Part shown: positions 1-7,975 of the stretch, in pieces
How the letters are laid out: the number at the start of each line of letters is the position of its first letter
How positions within the stretch are numbered: position 1 is the stretch's first letter
Assembly: GCF_007004655.1 (NCBI RefSeq)
Contig: NZ_ML660088.1
Location: 264,840 to 328,839 of the forward strand
Source: Exilibacterium tricleocarpae
Lineage (GTDB): Bacteria > Pseudomonadota > Gammaproteobacteria > Pseudomonadales > Cellvibrionaceae
Length of the DNA stretch: 64,000 nt
Reading direction: 5' to 3'
The notes under the pieces: generated by a model
The model's input: the letters and a program-made list of their open reading frames with translations, nothing else
Databases searched by the model: none
Told to the model about the DNA's origin: nothing
Program-made: the position numbers and the translations under genes

Positions 1-643
1 CGCTCCTCGGCATGCGAAACACAAGGGCATCGTTGCCCCGCTCGAATTCCTCGAGAAACAGATGCGCCAGGTTGCGCCGGTAGCTGCCGTAGACGGCAAC
101 GCTGTCCGTTACCGGGGTCTCCAGCAACAGGCCTGATTTCAACTGGCCCAGGTCGAGCTTGAGATGGCGCTCGGACGCGCTCGGATCGCGCAGCCCGATA
201 TCGATAACCCCGCCGGTGACATTGCCGTAGCGCGGCGCAAAGGCCGCAGCGTGCAGGTCGAACGTGCGAATGACATTCGGGCTGACAATCGAGTCGCTGA
301 GTTCGTGAAACAGGTTCTCGACCGGAATACCGTCGATCAGAAACAGGTTGTCTGCCGGTCCACTGCCGCGCACCACCGGCGCATCGAGGTCGCCGCCGCC
401 AAAAGTGATGCCGGGCAGCGCCAGCAGCGCTTTCAGCGGATCGTTGACATCGCCGGGCGTCGCCAGCAGGGACGCCGCGTCGGGGGCCATCAGCGAAGCA
501 TCCGCAGTGGTCTCGACCGCGGTGACAATGATTTCCTCAAGCTGTGGTGCCGTCGCCCCGGCGGCCACCGGCAGACTGCCACCACTCAGAGACAAAAGCA
601 GTCCGGCGCAGCTCAGCGCCGTGCGGCGGCTGTTCTGGTTCAT
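1..643 (-). CDS. TonB-dependent receptor, N-terminal part (runs off the window)
   Basis: The minus frame opens at an ATG ending at 643 and stays open to the window edge, giving about 214 residues. A short signal-like hydrophobic stretch is followed by a TonB-box-like segment (QLEEIIVTAVE) and a plug domain with the typical 'LLALPGITFGGGDLDAP' and 'VVRGSGPADNLFLIDGIPV' stretches. TonB-dependent receptors import siderophores, vitamins or glycans through the outer membrane. The barrel lies outside the window, so substrate cannot be judged. Confidence 0.85.
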   Translation of the reverse strand, partial: MNQNSRRTALSCAGLLLSLSGGSLPVAAGATAPQLEEIIVTAVETTADASLMAPDAASLLATPGDVNDPLKALLALPGITFGGGDLDAPVVRGSGPADNLFLIDGIPVENLFHELSDSIVSPNVIRTFDLHAAAFAPRYGNVTGGVIDIGLRDPSASERHLKLDLGQLKSGLLLETPVTDSVAVYGSYRRNLAHLFLEEFERGNDALVFRMPRS

Positions 644-686
644 ACTGTGATTCCTGTTTGGATGCTAAGCCGGCGGCGCTGCGGAT

Positions 687-908
687 TCAGTCTTCATCGG
701 GTGTATCCTGAACAAACTCGAGGATATCGCCCGGCTGGCACTCAAGCACCTGGCAAATCTTGGCCAGGGTTGCAAAACGCACCCCCTTCACCTTGTTGGT
801 TTTAATGGTCGACAGCGCCTGCTCGGTCAACCCGATCGCCGCCGCCAGTTCTTTCAGCCGCATTTTGCGCTTGGCGAGCATCACATCGAGATTGACAACA
901 ATCTTCAC
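687..908 (-). CDS. XRE-family (Cro/CI-type) helix-turn-helix regulator, 73 aa
   Basis: This is a very small single-domain DNA-binding protein. Residues about 15-65 form a Cro/CI-type helix-turn-helix (RLKELAAAIGLTEQALSTIK, then LAKICQVLECQPGDIL), like YozG-type regulators. It is 15 nt downstream of a DUF2975 membrane-protein gene on the same strand. That XRE/DUF2975 pairing is common in bacteria, and the two are almost certainly co-transcribed. The regulator may act on its own operon, with the membrane protein modulating it. That last point is inference. Confidence 0.85.
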   Translation of the reverse strand: MKIVVNLDVMLAKRKMRLKELAAAIGLTEQALSTIKTNKVKGVRFATLAKICQVLECQPGDILEFVQDTPDED

Positions 909-923
909 AGGCTCTCCGAGCGC

Positions 924-1454
924 CTACAAAAACGCGGCGTTTTCATCTTTTGCCTGCTTGCCCTCCGCAAAGACATGGGCGACGAACACCAACAACAGCC
1001 CCATAAAGAGAGCCTGTAATTCCTCACTGCCAAGGCGAATATCGAGGGTTCCTTGATGGGTTGGGTCACTCAACGAAAAGATGACAATCCAGCCCGTGCG
1101 CTGAACAATGCCGATAAATACCATCGCCAGAGTGACCCAGGCAAAACGTCGAAAACCGTTGACGGCGCGCGCCGACAGCGATCTGCCGGCCACCGCCTCC
1201 TGAAACGTCTGACGCAACCCCAACAGGCCGTAAGCCTGCACTACAGCCCCGAGCAGAGCCAGCGCAAACCCCGCCAGCCGTGCGCCGACACCGAGATGGG
1301 TGAGGTCGAAGGCATAGCCGAGGTTACCGGCGGCAAATGGCGCCAGTTTTGTCCAGAACAGCCAGATTGCCGCCGCTGACAACGGCAGGGCAATGGCCGC
1401 CAGGAGCGTTATTAAAGCGAGAAATTCGGCTAGACGATAACGAGCGACAGGCAT
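924..1454 (-). CDS. DUF2975 integral membrane protein
   Basis: The 176-residue protein has four predicted membrane segments: about 10-33, 53-78, 105-128 and 146-163. The order and spacing fit the DUF2975 family, whose biochemical role is unknown. It is the first gene of a two-gene unit with the XRE regulator just downstream. The start is the ATG at 1454, preceded by an AT-rich stretch that could hold the promoter. The assignment rests on topology plus the characteristic partner gene. Confidence 0.75.
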   Translation of the reverse strand: MPVARYRLAEFLALITLLAAIALPLSAAAIWLFWTKLAPFAAGNLGYAFDLTHLGVGARLAGFALALLGAVVQAYGLLGLRQTFQEAVAGRSLSARAVNGFRRFAWVTLAMVFIGIVQRTGWIVIFSLSDPTHQGTLDIRLGSEELQALFMGLLLVFVAHVFAEGKQAKDENAAFL

Positions 1455-2001
1455 AGACTTAACCTTGGTTTTACTTTTAAAAATTAAAGTAACACTTTAA
1501 TTATTTAAACTCAAGAGTTAATTTTCTTGAAGCACTTTAGATCGCACCCAGCGCTGCACCGCCGCCATCAGCGAAGGCGGTACCCTAGTCGGGTGGTGCA
1601 GTGGATGGCGCCGGGCGTAAACACCACAAGCAAGCCTTGATTAAAAAAGTGCCGGACGAACGAACGGTTTTTTGACGAAGCAGTGCCAGCCGCGAAGGAT
1701 CATTCAGAACCCTCACGGGACGCCTGCAACTTTGCTACTTGAGAGCACATTGCCGGGCTGGCACAACGCGGCAAATTTTAAGTAAGTTGCTAAATTGCAG
1801 GCGTCCCTCAAGACTGGGGGGAGGGCCATCCGGCACCACCCCGTCCCTGGTTGGGCAGATGCTGCAAGCTGGGATGTCGAAGCCCCCAAATAGTAGTGGC
1901 GCGGTGTAGGATCAACGCGCCCAGAGTTTACACTCCCTGTTACGGTTTTCTCGATACGAAACAAAATATGCAGGAGGTAAGGCCCGGCGAAGCACCAGGC
2001 C
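1455..2001. other. 547-bp intergenic region with one dispersed-repeat-like palindrome
   Basis: No convincing gene. The minus-strand frame across 1713-2018 is rich in Cys, Arg and Pro, overlaps the inverted repeat at 1717-1807 and has no recognisable domain, so I do not call it. The left end (1460-1510) is AT-rich and probably carries the promoter of the DUF2975 gene. Confidence 0.6.
1717..1807. repeat. 91-bp imperfect inverted repeat
   Basis: The arms GGGACGCCTGCAA (1717-1729) and TTGCAGGCGTCCC (1795-1807) are perfect 13-bp inverted repeats. Complementarity continues inward, imperfectly, through the 'tttgctactt' / 'aagtaagttgctaa' stretches. It is a stand-alone palindromic element between two transcription units, with no open reading frame of its own. 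It resembles small dispersed palindromic elements rather than a terminator, as no T-run follows. Confidence 0.65.
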
Positions 2002-2005
2002 TTAC
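1977..2005 (-). terminator. Possible hairpin terminator of the exporter operon
   Basis: GTAAGGCC (1977-1984) pairs with GGCCTTAC (1998-2005) around a 13-nt loop and overlaps the stop codon of the HTH/zinc-ribbon gene. Read on the minus strand it ends the 6772-to-2002 gene run. The downstream T-tract is weak, so termination may be partial. Confidence 0.4.
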
Positions 2006-2310
2006 GGCTCCGGTTCACAACTGAACATGGGCGGGTCGATACGCGTACTTTTACACTGTGGGCACTTGCCCGGCTTTTTTACCCGATGCCGCGATTCAAA
2101 CACGTAACCACATTTGAGACACTGCGCCGGAATCACCTGCAGCGACTTGTACTTTTTCAAGCTCTCGAGATGATCGTACAGCTCCGCCTCGGATTTACCC
2201 ATCTGTTTGGACAACTCACCAATCGTGAGTTCGCGGCCACCCAGCAGATTCACAATCTCCTGCCTGAGGGTTTCGCGCCGCTCCGGCGGCGCCTTTTCTC
2301 TATCGGCCAC
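2002..2310 (-). CDS. HTH domain fused to zinc ribbon, predicted transcriptional regulator (COG3357-like)
   Basis: The 102-residue protein has two modules. Residues about 10-60 are a winged-helix-like HTH (LTIGELSKQMGKSEAELYDH). Residues about 63-90 are a zinc ribbon with two CxxC pairs (CLKCGYVF and CPQC). This HTH/Zn-ribbon arrangement is the family described as COG3357. The start is a GTG at 2310, 4 nt after the stop of the permease gene, so it is the last gene of the exporter operon. It probably regulates or accompanies the exporter. A metal- or redox-sensing role for the ribbon is conjecture. Confidence 0.75.
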   Translation of the reverse strand: MADREKAPPERRETLRQEIVNLLGGRELTIGELSKQMGKSEAELYDHLESLKKYKSLQVIPAQCLKCGYVFESRHRVKKPGKCPQCKSTRIDPPMFSCEPEP

Positions 2311-2314
2311 GCAC

Positions 2315-3505
2315 CTAGGTTTCCCGCAAAGCCAGCGCCACCGGCATGCGCGCGGCTCGCACAGCCGGGAGGAGTCCCCCCAGCAGACCGATCAGCATGG
2401 CGACCATGACGCCCTGCACCACCAGTTCGCCGGTCACCGCAAAATCAAAGACCACCTGGCTGAAGCTGGCGCCGTTGATGGTCGATACCGTGTAGCCGTT
2501 AAAGATGACATACACCGCCGCCGCGCCCAGCCCGCCGCCGATCAGTGCCAGAATCAGGGATTCAATCAACGTCGATATCGCCACCGGGACGGCACCAAAA
2601 CCCAACGCCCGCAAGGTGGCAATTTCCCGGGTGCGGGCCGACACCGAGGCGTACATGGTATTGATAGCGCCAAACACCGCACCGAGACTCATCAGCACCG
2701 CCAGCGGATAGCCCAGCACGCGGATAAACTTGCTCAGCGGCTCGGACTGCTCCGCCGAATACTCCGACTCCAGCTTGATATCCACATCCAATTGCGGATT
2801 CGCGGCCAGTGCCCGCTTCAGGGTCGGCAGCGCATCCGTGTCCGCCAGTTTTACCCGCACGCTCTGAAAAGAGTTGCCGCGGCGATAGGCCGGTTGCAAA
2901 ACGCGCACATCGCACCACAACTCCGATTCGTTGACGCCACCGCCCGCTTCAAACACTCCCACCACCTGCCAGTCAAGCTGGCCGAAGGTAACCGTGGAGC
3001 CCACCTCGAGATTGGCAAACTGAGCCTGGGCACCCTTGCCCACAATCAGTTCATGACGGCCCGGTTCAAAATTGCGGCCCTCGATGATTTTCACATTCTC
3101 ACGCACCGCAAAGGCACCCGGCTGCACACCGCGCAGAGGTACATTGGCAGAGGTGTTGGTCGCGCGTTTGGGAATATCGACGATAACGAACAGTTCCGCC
3201 GAGGTTATCGCGCGGCCGTCCTCGCGCAAAATGCCCGGGGCGTCGGCAATAAGTTGAGTTTGATCATAACCGAGACCGCTGTTGAGTTCCGCGGTGGCAC
3301 CGGAGCGCATCACCAGTGCCACGTCGTCCGCCGTGGCACTGAGCATGGTTTTTTCAAAACCGGCCGCCATGGACAAAACCGCCACAAAAACACCGACCAC
3401 ACCGGCCACGCCGAACACCGCCACCGACGAGGCCCCCAGGCGCTGGCGAATATTGCCCAGATTCATCAGCGACATAACAACTAATTGAGATATCCAGTTA
3501 AACAT
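2315..3505 (-). CDS. ABC transporter permease, FtsX/MacB type (second permease)
   Basis: An inner-membrane permease of about 396 aa with the MacB/FtsX plan: one N-terminal membrane helix (about 25-50), a large periplasmic MacB_PCD domain (about 55-245) and three C-terminal helices (about 265-390). The sequence TREIATLRALGFG after the second helix is the usual FtsX-family coupling motif. I place the start at the ATG at 3505, preceded by GGGAGG, rather than a TTG nine bases upstream. It lies 5 nt after the preceding permease stop. Two different permeases in one operon suggest a heterodimeric exporter. Confidence 0.85.
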   Translation of the reverse strand: MFNWISQLVVMSLMNLGNIRQRLGASSVAVFGVAGVVGVFVAVLSMAAGFEKTMLSATADDVALVMRSGATAELNSGLGYDQTQLIADAPGILREDGRAITSAELFVIVDIPKRATNTSANVPLRGVQPGAFAVRENVKIIEGRNFEPGRHELIVGKGAQAQFANLEVGSTVTFGQLDWQVVGVFEAGGGVNESELWCDVRVLQPAYRRGNSFQSVRVKLADTDALPTLKRALAANPQLDVDIKLESEYSAEQSEPLSKFIRVLGYPLAVLMSLGAVFGAINTMYASVSARTREIATLRALGFGAVPVAISTLIESLILALIGGGLGAAAVYVIFNGYTVSTINGASFSQVVFDFAVTGELVVQGVMVAMLIGLLGGLLPAVRAARMPVALALRET

Positions 3506-3510
3506 GGCAA

Positions 3511-4668
3511 TCAACGCCTCCCCAGTGCGCTGACGATACTCAAGCGCATTCCCTGTAACGCGGGAAATATTCCCGTGACAAAACCCAGCGCTACGCTCAA
3601 CAGCGCACCGCTGAAAACAATAGAGGTGGGCATGGCAAAGCCCGGCAAAAACGCCTGCAGATTGGCCTGGGCACCGGAGATAAACAGCCAGGCCAGACCG
3701 ACCCCGGTGAGACCGCCCGCCACCGCCAGCAGGATGGACTCCGCCAGCACCATCAGCAGGATGGAGGCACCCGAAAAGCCGATGGTCTTCATTACCGCCA
3801 GCTCCGGTATCCGCTCGCGCACCGACTGCGCCATGGTATTGCCCGCCACCAGCAACATGGTAAAGAACACCGCCGCCAGGATGGCGCTGACGATAGCACC
3901 GATATCGCCGAACTGCTTGGCAAACGATTCCACAAACACTTTTTCGGTGCTGGTTTTGGTCTCCGCCGAGGAGTTGGCAAACAGCATATCGATTTCATCG
4001 GCTACCCGGTTGGCCACCTCCGGGCTGTCCACCCGCAGGATAAGCCAGCCGACCGTGCCTTCGCCGAACGCCCGCGCCTCATCGAAATAGTCGTAGTGGA
4101 AAAACATGGTGCTGGTATCGACCACCTGCCCTTCCCTGGCCTCGTAGATACCCTCGATCACAAACTCCCAGACCCGCTCGCCGTCTTTTTTGTCGTAGAG
4201 CGCTTTGAGGGGAACCCGGTCTCCCACTTTCCAACCAAAGCGCTCCACCAGCGAGCGGCCCACCACCGCGCCGAGCCGGTTTTTGCGCCAGGCTTCCATC
4301 TGCTCCGGCGGCAATACAACCGTGTCGTACATGGCGAAGTACTCCTCCGCCACCACCGGAAATTGTGGAAACTGGTTTTTCGGGTCCTGGTAATAGCCGC
4401 CGAACCAGGTGGCGTGGGTGACATCGGCGACCCCCTCGACCGACCTCACCTTGTTGACATAACTGTAGGGCAACTGTTGTATCAGTGAGGTCTTGTGAAT
4501 AGTGATCAGGCGGTCGGCGCCGGCCAGGTCCACACCCATGCTAAACGCGTAGTTCAGCGTCCCCAGGGCGGCATAGAGTATAAATGCCACCACGATCGAC
4601 AATACAGTTAACAGTGTTCTGGTTTTTTTGCGCAGCAGATTGCGCCAAACAAAATATAAGTAAGCCAT
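3511..4668 (-). CDS. ABC transporter permease, FtsX/MacB type (first permease)
   Basis: The 385-aa permease has the same topology as its downstream neighbour: N-terminal helix about 15-40, MacB_PCD periplasmic domain about 45-250, three helices about 265-380. The coupling motif reads ERIPELAVMKTIGFS. The ATG at 4668 has a strong purine-rich ribosome site (GGGAGGGAGAAAA). It follows the ATPase gene by 73 nt and runs directly into the second permease. It presumably pairs with that permease, the ATPase and the periplasmic adaptor to export a substrate not identifiable from sequence. Confidence 0.85.
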   Translation of the reverse strand: MAYLYFVWRNLLRKKTRTLLTVLSIVVAFILYAALGTLNYAFSMGVDLAGADRLITIHKTSLIQQLPYSYVNKVRSVEGVADVTHATWFGGYYQDPKNQFPQFPVVAEEYFAMYDTVVLPPEQMEAWRKNRLGAVVGRSLVERFGWKVGDRVPLKALYDKKDGERVWEFVIEGIYEAREGQVVDTSTMFFHYDYFDEARAFGEGTVGWLILRVDSPEVANRVADEIDMLFANSSAETKTSTEKVFVESFAKQFGDIGAIVSAILAAVFFTMLLVAGNTMAQSVRERIPELAVMKTIGFSGASILLMVLAESILLAVAGGLTGVGLAWLFISGAQANLQAFLPGFAMPTSIVFSGALLSVALGFVTGIFPALQGMRLSIVSALGRR

Positions 4669-4741
4669 TTTTCTCCCTCCCCCGGCACTCGGTTTGAACG
4701 CGCGCCGCTGGCACGGCAGCCGTCAAACCGATTATCGGCTA

Positions 4742-5422
4742 TCAGTGTTCCAGCGCGCCTTTGTTCAAATTGAGCGTGTGCTTGGCATGATCCGCCGCCT
4801 TGGGATCGTGGGTGACCATTATGATGGTCTTGTTTTGCTGTTCGTTCAAATCCCGCAGCAGGTCCAGAATTTCATCGGCCGTGGCGCGGTCCAGATCGCC
4901 CGTCGGCTCGTCGCACAACAGCAACGTGGGATCGGAGACGATGGCGCGGGCGATGGCCACCCGTTGCTCCTGGCCGCCGGACAACTCCGACGGATAGTGT
5001 TTGGCCCGATCCTGTAACCCCACCAGCGCCAAGGCCGTATCCACATGCTGTCTGCGCTGCTTCTTTGAGAGCTTGGTCAACAACAGCGGCAGCTCCACGT
5101 TGCGCTCGGTGGTCAACACCGGCATCAGATTGTAAAACTGGAAGATAAACCCGACATGTCGGGCGCGCCAGCGGGTGAGCTGACCCTGGCTGAGTTTGTC
5201 GATCTGATCACCGTCGATTCTGAGACTTCCCGAGGTCGGGCTGTCGAGGCCGCCGAGTAAATTCAGCAGTGTCGATTTACCGGAGCCGGAGGGCCCCATC
5301 AGGGCGAGGAAATCGCCGCGTTTTATTTCCAAATCCAGGCCCGACAGTACCTTCACTGTCTCTTTACCTTTGCGATAAGATTTTTCAATCTGCTTGAGGT
5401 CGACCAGAATATCCTGTTCCAT
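4742..5422 (-). CDS. ABC transporter ATP-binding protein, MacB/LolD type
   Basis: This is a stand-alone nucleotide-binding subunit of about 226 aa. Walker A is GPSGSGKST, the signature is LSGGQEQRVAIARAI, and Walker B is LLLCDEPTGDLD, followed by the H-loop in MVTHD. The FYNLMPVLTTERNVELPLL stretch is typical of the LolD/MacB/FtsE group, which drives mechanotransmission-type exporters. I use the ATG at 5422, with an AAGGTG site 7 nt upstream, rather than a GTG two codons earlier. The position between the adaptor and the permeases makes it the motor of this exporter. Confidence 0.92.
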   Translation of the reverse strand: MEQDILVDLKQIEKSYRKGKETVKVLSGLDLEIKRGDFLALMGPSGSGKSTLLNLLGGLDSPTSGSLRIDGDQIDKLSQGQLTRWRARHVGFIFQFYNLMPVLTTERNVELPLLLTKLSKKQRRQHVDTALALVGLQDRAKHYPSELSGGQEQRVAIARAIVSDPTLLLCDEPTGDLDRATADEILDLLRDLNEQQNKTIIMVTHDPKAADHAKHTLNLNKGALEH

Positions 5423-5530
5423 GTTCACACCTTTTTTGCATCTGTTTTAATTTTGGTAAAGCCGCTCGTTCGCGACGCAGCTCTTTCAATAAGGCAGCCC
5501 TCCCGACGAGGCAACTGTGCCGTGCCGCCG

Positions 5531-6772
5531 TCAGTTTGGCGCCACCGCAGCGCCGTCATAAAGCGCCTCGGGTACTTCGACGACATAGCTCTCGCCGGGC
5601 TGCAATCCGGATAGCACCTGGCGCCGCCTGCCGTTGCGATCGCCGACGGTCACGGCGCGGCGTTCGGCCACATTCGCGCTCACCACATAGATCGCGTAAC
5701 CGTCATCGTCGGTTACCAGCGCCGAGTCCGGCACCTGGATACCCTCGGGTTTGGCCGCCGGTGTCGCGGCACCGGCCGGCGCTGCCGGCTGGCTGCCGCG
5801 AAACGCCACCCTTACGCCCATATCCGGCAAAATACGCGGGTCCAACTGATCGAAACCGATGCGCACCCGCACCGTGGCCTTCTGCCGATCGGCGGTGGGG
5901 ACAATGGCGATGACCTTGGCTGGAATTTTCCAATCGGGATAGGCCTCGAGGCTGGCCTCCACCACCTGCTTGGGAAATACCCGCTGAATGTATGCCTCGT
6001 TGACATCCACCTCGATTTCCAAAGAATCCATATCCACAATGCTGCAAATACCGGTGCGGGTAAAACCGCCGCCGGCGGACACCGGCGATATCATCTCGCC
6101 GGGTTGGGCGTTTTTGGTCACCACCACACCGGCAAACGGGGCCCGCAACATCAGGTCGTCGAGGTCTTGCTGTCGCAGCGCCACTTCCCGTTCAGCGGTG
6201 ACAACCTCCGCCCGCCGCGTGGCCAACTGCGCATTGAGTGAATCGTATTGAGCCTGAGCGGCGTCGAGTTCTGCCTGGCTGGTCAGTTTGCGGCGGGTCA
6301 ACTCCGCCACCCGGCGCAGGTTGAGCTGTGCTTCGGTGGCCCGGGCCCGCGCTTCCAACACCCGGGTCTTGGCCGTTGCCAGACTGGCGGTCGCCAGATC
6401 GAACCGGCGGCGCAGATTGACATCGTCGAGCCGGGCAACCACCTGTCCCTCCTCCACGGCCATGCCCTCTTCCACCAACACCTCCAGCACTTTGCCGGTG
6501 ACTTTTGAGGAGACGGTAGCCTGGCGCCTGGCGGTGACATAGCCGGTAGCATCCAGCACACTGTTGCCACCGGTCTGTAACAGAGATACCCGCGCCATCT
6601 CGACATTCACCGCAATGACCTGCGGTCCGGAAAAAAACCAGTAGAGCAGTCCCGCCAGGACCAGCGCCAATCCGACCAGTCCTCCCCAGAGGCCATAGCG
6701 GGGGGAATCGGTTTCCGCGACGTCGCGATTGATGCGCAACTGAGAAAGCAACTCCGCGTTGTTATTCGCCAT
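5531..6772 (-). CDS. Periplasmic adaptor (membrane fusion protein) of the ABC exporter
   Basis: The protein of about 413 aa has an N-terminal anchor helix (about 28-50), a lipoyl/biotinyl-like half motif (VEEGMAVEEGQVVARLDD), a long coiled-coil hairpin (about 125-205), the second lipoyl half (APFAGVVVTKNAQPGEMI), a beta-barrel and a membrane-proximal domain. This is the MacA/HlyD/RND-adaptor architecture. The start is the ATG at 6772. It is the first gene of the operon, and the 100 nt after it hold the ATPase ribosome site. No outer-membrane channel gene is adjacent, so a TolC-type partner must be encoded elsewhere. Confidence 0.9.
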   Translation of the reverse strand: MANNNAELLSQLRINRDVAETDSPRYGLWGGLVGLALVLAGLLYWFFSGPQVIAVNVEMARVSLLQTGGNSVLDATGYVTARRQATVSSKVTGKVLEVLVEEGMAVEEGQVVARLDDVNLRRRFDLATASLATAKTRVLEARARATEAQLNLRRVAELTRRKLTSQAELDAAQAQYDSLNAQLATRRAEVVTAEREVALRQQDLDDLMLRAPFAGVVVTKNAQPGEMISPVSAGGGFTRTGICSIVDMDSLEIEVDVNEAYIQRVFPKQVVEASLEAYPDWKIPAKVIAIVPTADRQKATVRVRIGFDQLDPRILPDMGVRVAFRGSQPAAPAGAATPAAKPEGIQVPDSALVTDDDGYAIYVVSANVAERRAVTVGDRNGRRRQVLSGLQPGESYVVEVPEALYDGAAVAPN

Positions 6773-7058
6773 TACCAAACCATCTCCATAGGTAGCATTT
6801 TTTTACAACGTATCCCTGGCAAGCTTCCGCAGTAATCGTTCAGACTTGAATCGCACCTCTTTAACCAAATATGTGCGAATTGATCGGTCTGGCCTCCATG
6901 GGGACAATAACGCCGCCACGGCGCGCCCTGGCGACTCACACCAACCCGAGCAGATGGTAACGAAAGTACTGCACAAAGCAATACGTTTAACCTTTATTAA
7001 CAGACTCACCGGCAACAGATTAGCGGTTTAACAGACCAGCGGTTACCCGCCCACTCCG

Positions 7059-7847
7059 TCAAGCCGGAATCACCCGGTAATACCCGTCGCGCTCAAGGAC
7101 CCGCAGCGGCGTGCGGTACAACTCACTGAGTACGGCATCGGTCAATACATCCCGCTTACGGCCGCGCTCAACTACCTTACCCCCGGCCACCAAAACCACC
7201 GTGTCGACCTCGGGAATAATCTCTTCAATATGATGGGTCGCCAGCACCAGCGCGGTACCCGTGTCACTGAGCCGGCGCAGCGTGCGCAACAATTCGAATG
7301 CCGCGCCGATATCCAGACTCGCCGTCGGCTCGTCGAGAATCAGCGTTTGCGGTTCGTGGATCAGCGCCCGGGCCAGCAGCAACCGGCGCTGTTGGCCGGT
7401 GGACAGATGCATGAACATGCGCTCCCTCAGCGCGACCAGCCCCAGGCGTTCAAGCAGCGCCTCGACCCGCTGCAACTGCTCGGCACTCGGTTGCAAATGC
7501 CGGTACATACCCACCGATCCGAAAAAACCCGACACCACCACATCGAAGCCGGTTGCACAAGCCAGGTAGCCGGCTTGCAGATCATGGGAGACAAGACCGA
7601 TGACTGAGCGCAGCCTACGGATGTCGATCAGTTCGCGACCCAGCACCCGGATATGGGAATCGGGCTGCACCACAGGGTAAACTTCCCGGGTGATCAGCTT
7701 CAACAACGTGCTTTTACCGGCGCCGTTGGGGCCCATGATAGCAACGTTTTCCCCCCGCTCAATATCCAGCGAGAGCCGCTCAAATACCCGGGTTTCACCC
7801 CGGTAAACAGTGGCGTTGACTATCTCCAATAACTTGTCGCTGTGCAT
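7059..7847 (-). CDS. Orphan ABC-type ATPase
   Basis: A 262-aa ATP-binding cassette with Walker A GPNGAGKST, signature LSTGQQRRLLLARAL and Walker B TLILDEPTASLD, followed by LATHHIEEI. The variant signature (STGQ instead of SGGQ) and the overall pattern resemble the YlmA/ModF-like group of cassettes often annotated for iron or molybdate uptake. No permease or binding-protein gene lies next to it. The transported substrate, or whether it is a transporter at all, cannot be stated. It reads away from the GGDEF-EAL gene across about 130 nt. Confidence 0.85.
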   Translation of the reverse strand: MHSDKLLEIVNATVYRGETRVFERLSLDIERGENVAIMGPNGAGKSTLLKLITREVYPVVQPDSHIRVLGRELIDIRRLRSVIGLVSHDLQAGYLACATGFDVVVSGFFGSVGMYRHLQPSAEQLQRVEALLERLGLVALRERMFMHLSTGQQRRLLLARALIHEPQTLILDEPTASLDIGAAFELLRTLRRLSDTGTALVLATHHIEEIIPEVDTVVLVAGGKVVERGRKRDVLTDAVLSELYRTPLRVLERDGYYRVIPA

Positions 7848-7975
7848 GGGCGCCGCCCTCGTTGATCGCCGGTTTTGCGCGGCGTTTGAACCGTCCCTAT
7901 TGTGACCAGGGGAATGAATAGGGTACTCTTTTACTCACCGCCCCTGTCACCCTGGAAGGATATAAGGGCAGCCTT

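Noticed and set aside
1713-2018. Minus-strand frame of 101 codons
   Set aside because: It covers a palindromic repeat and a terminator-like hairpin and has no domain.
2207-3484. 425-codon plus-strand frame opposite the second permease
   Set aside because: Shadow of a typical FtsX/MacB permease; His/Arg/Gln-rich and without motifs.
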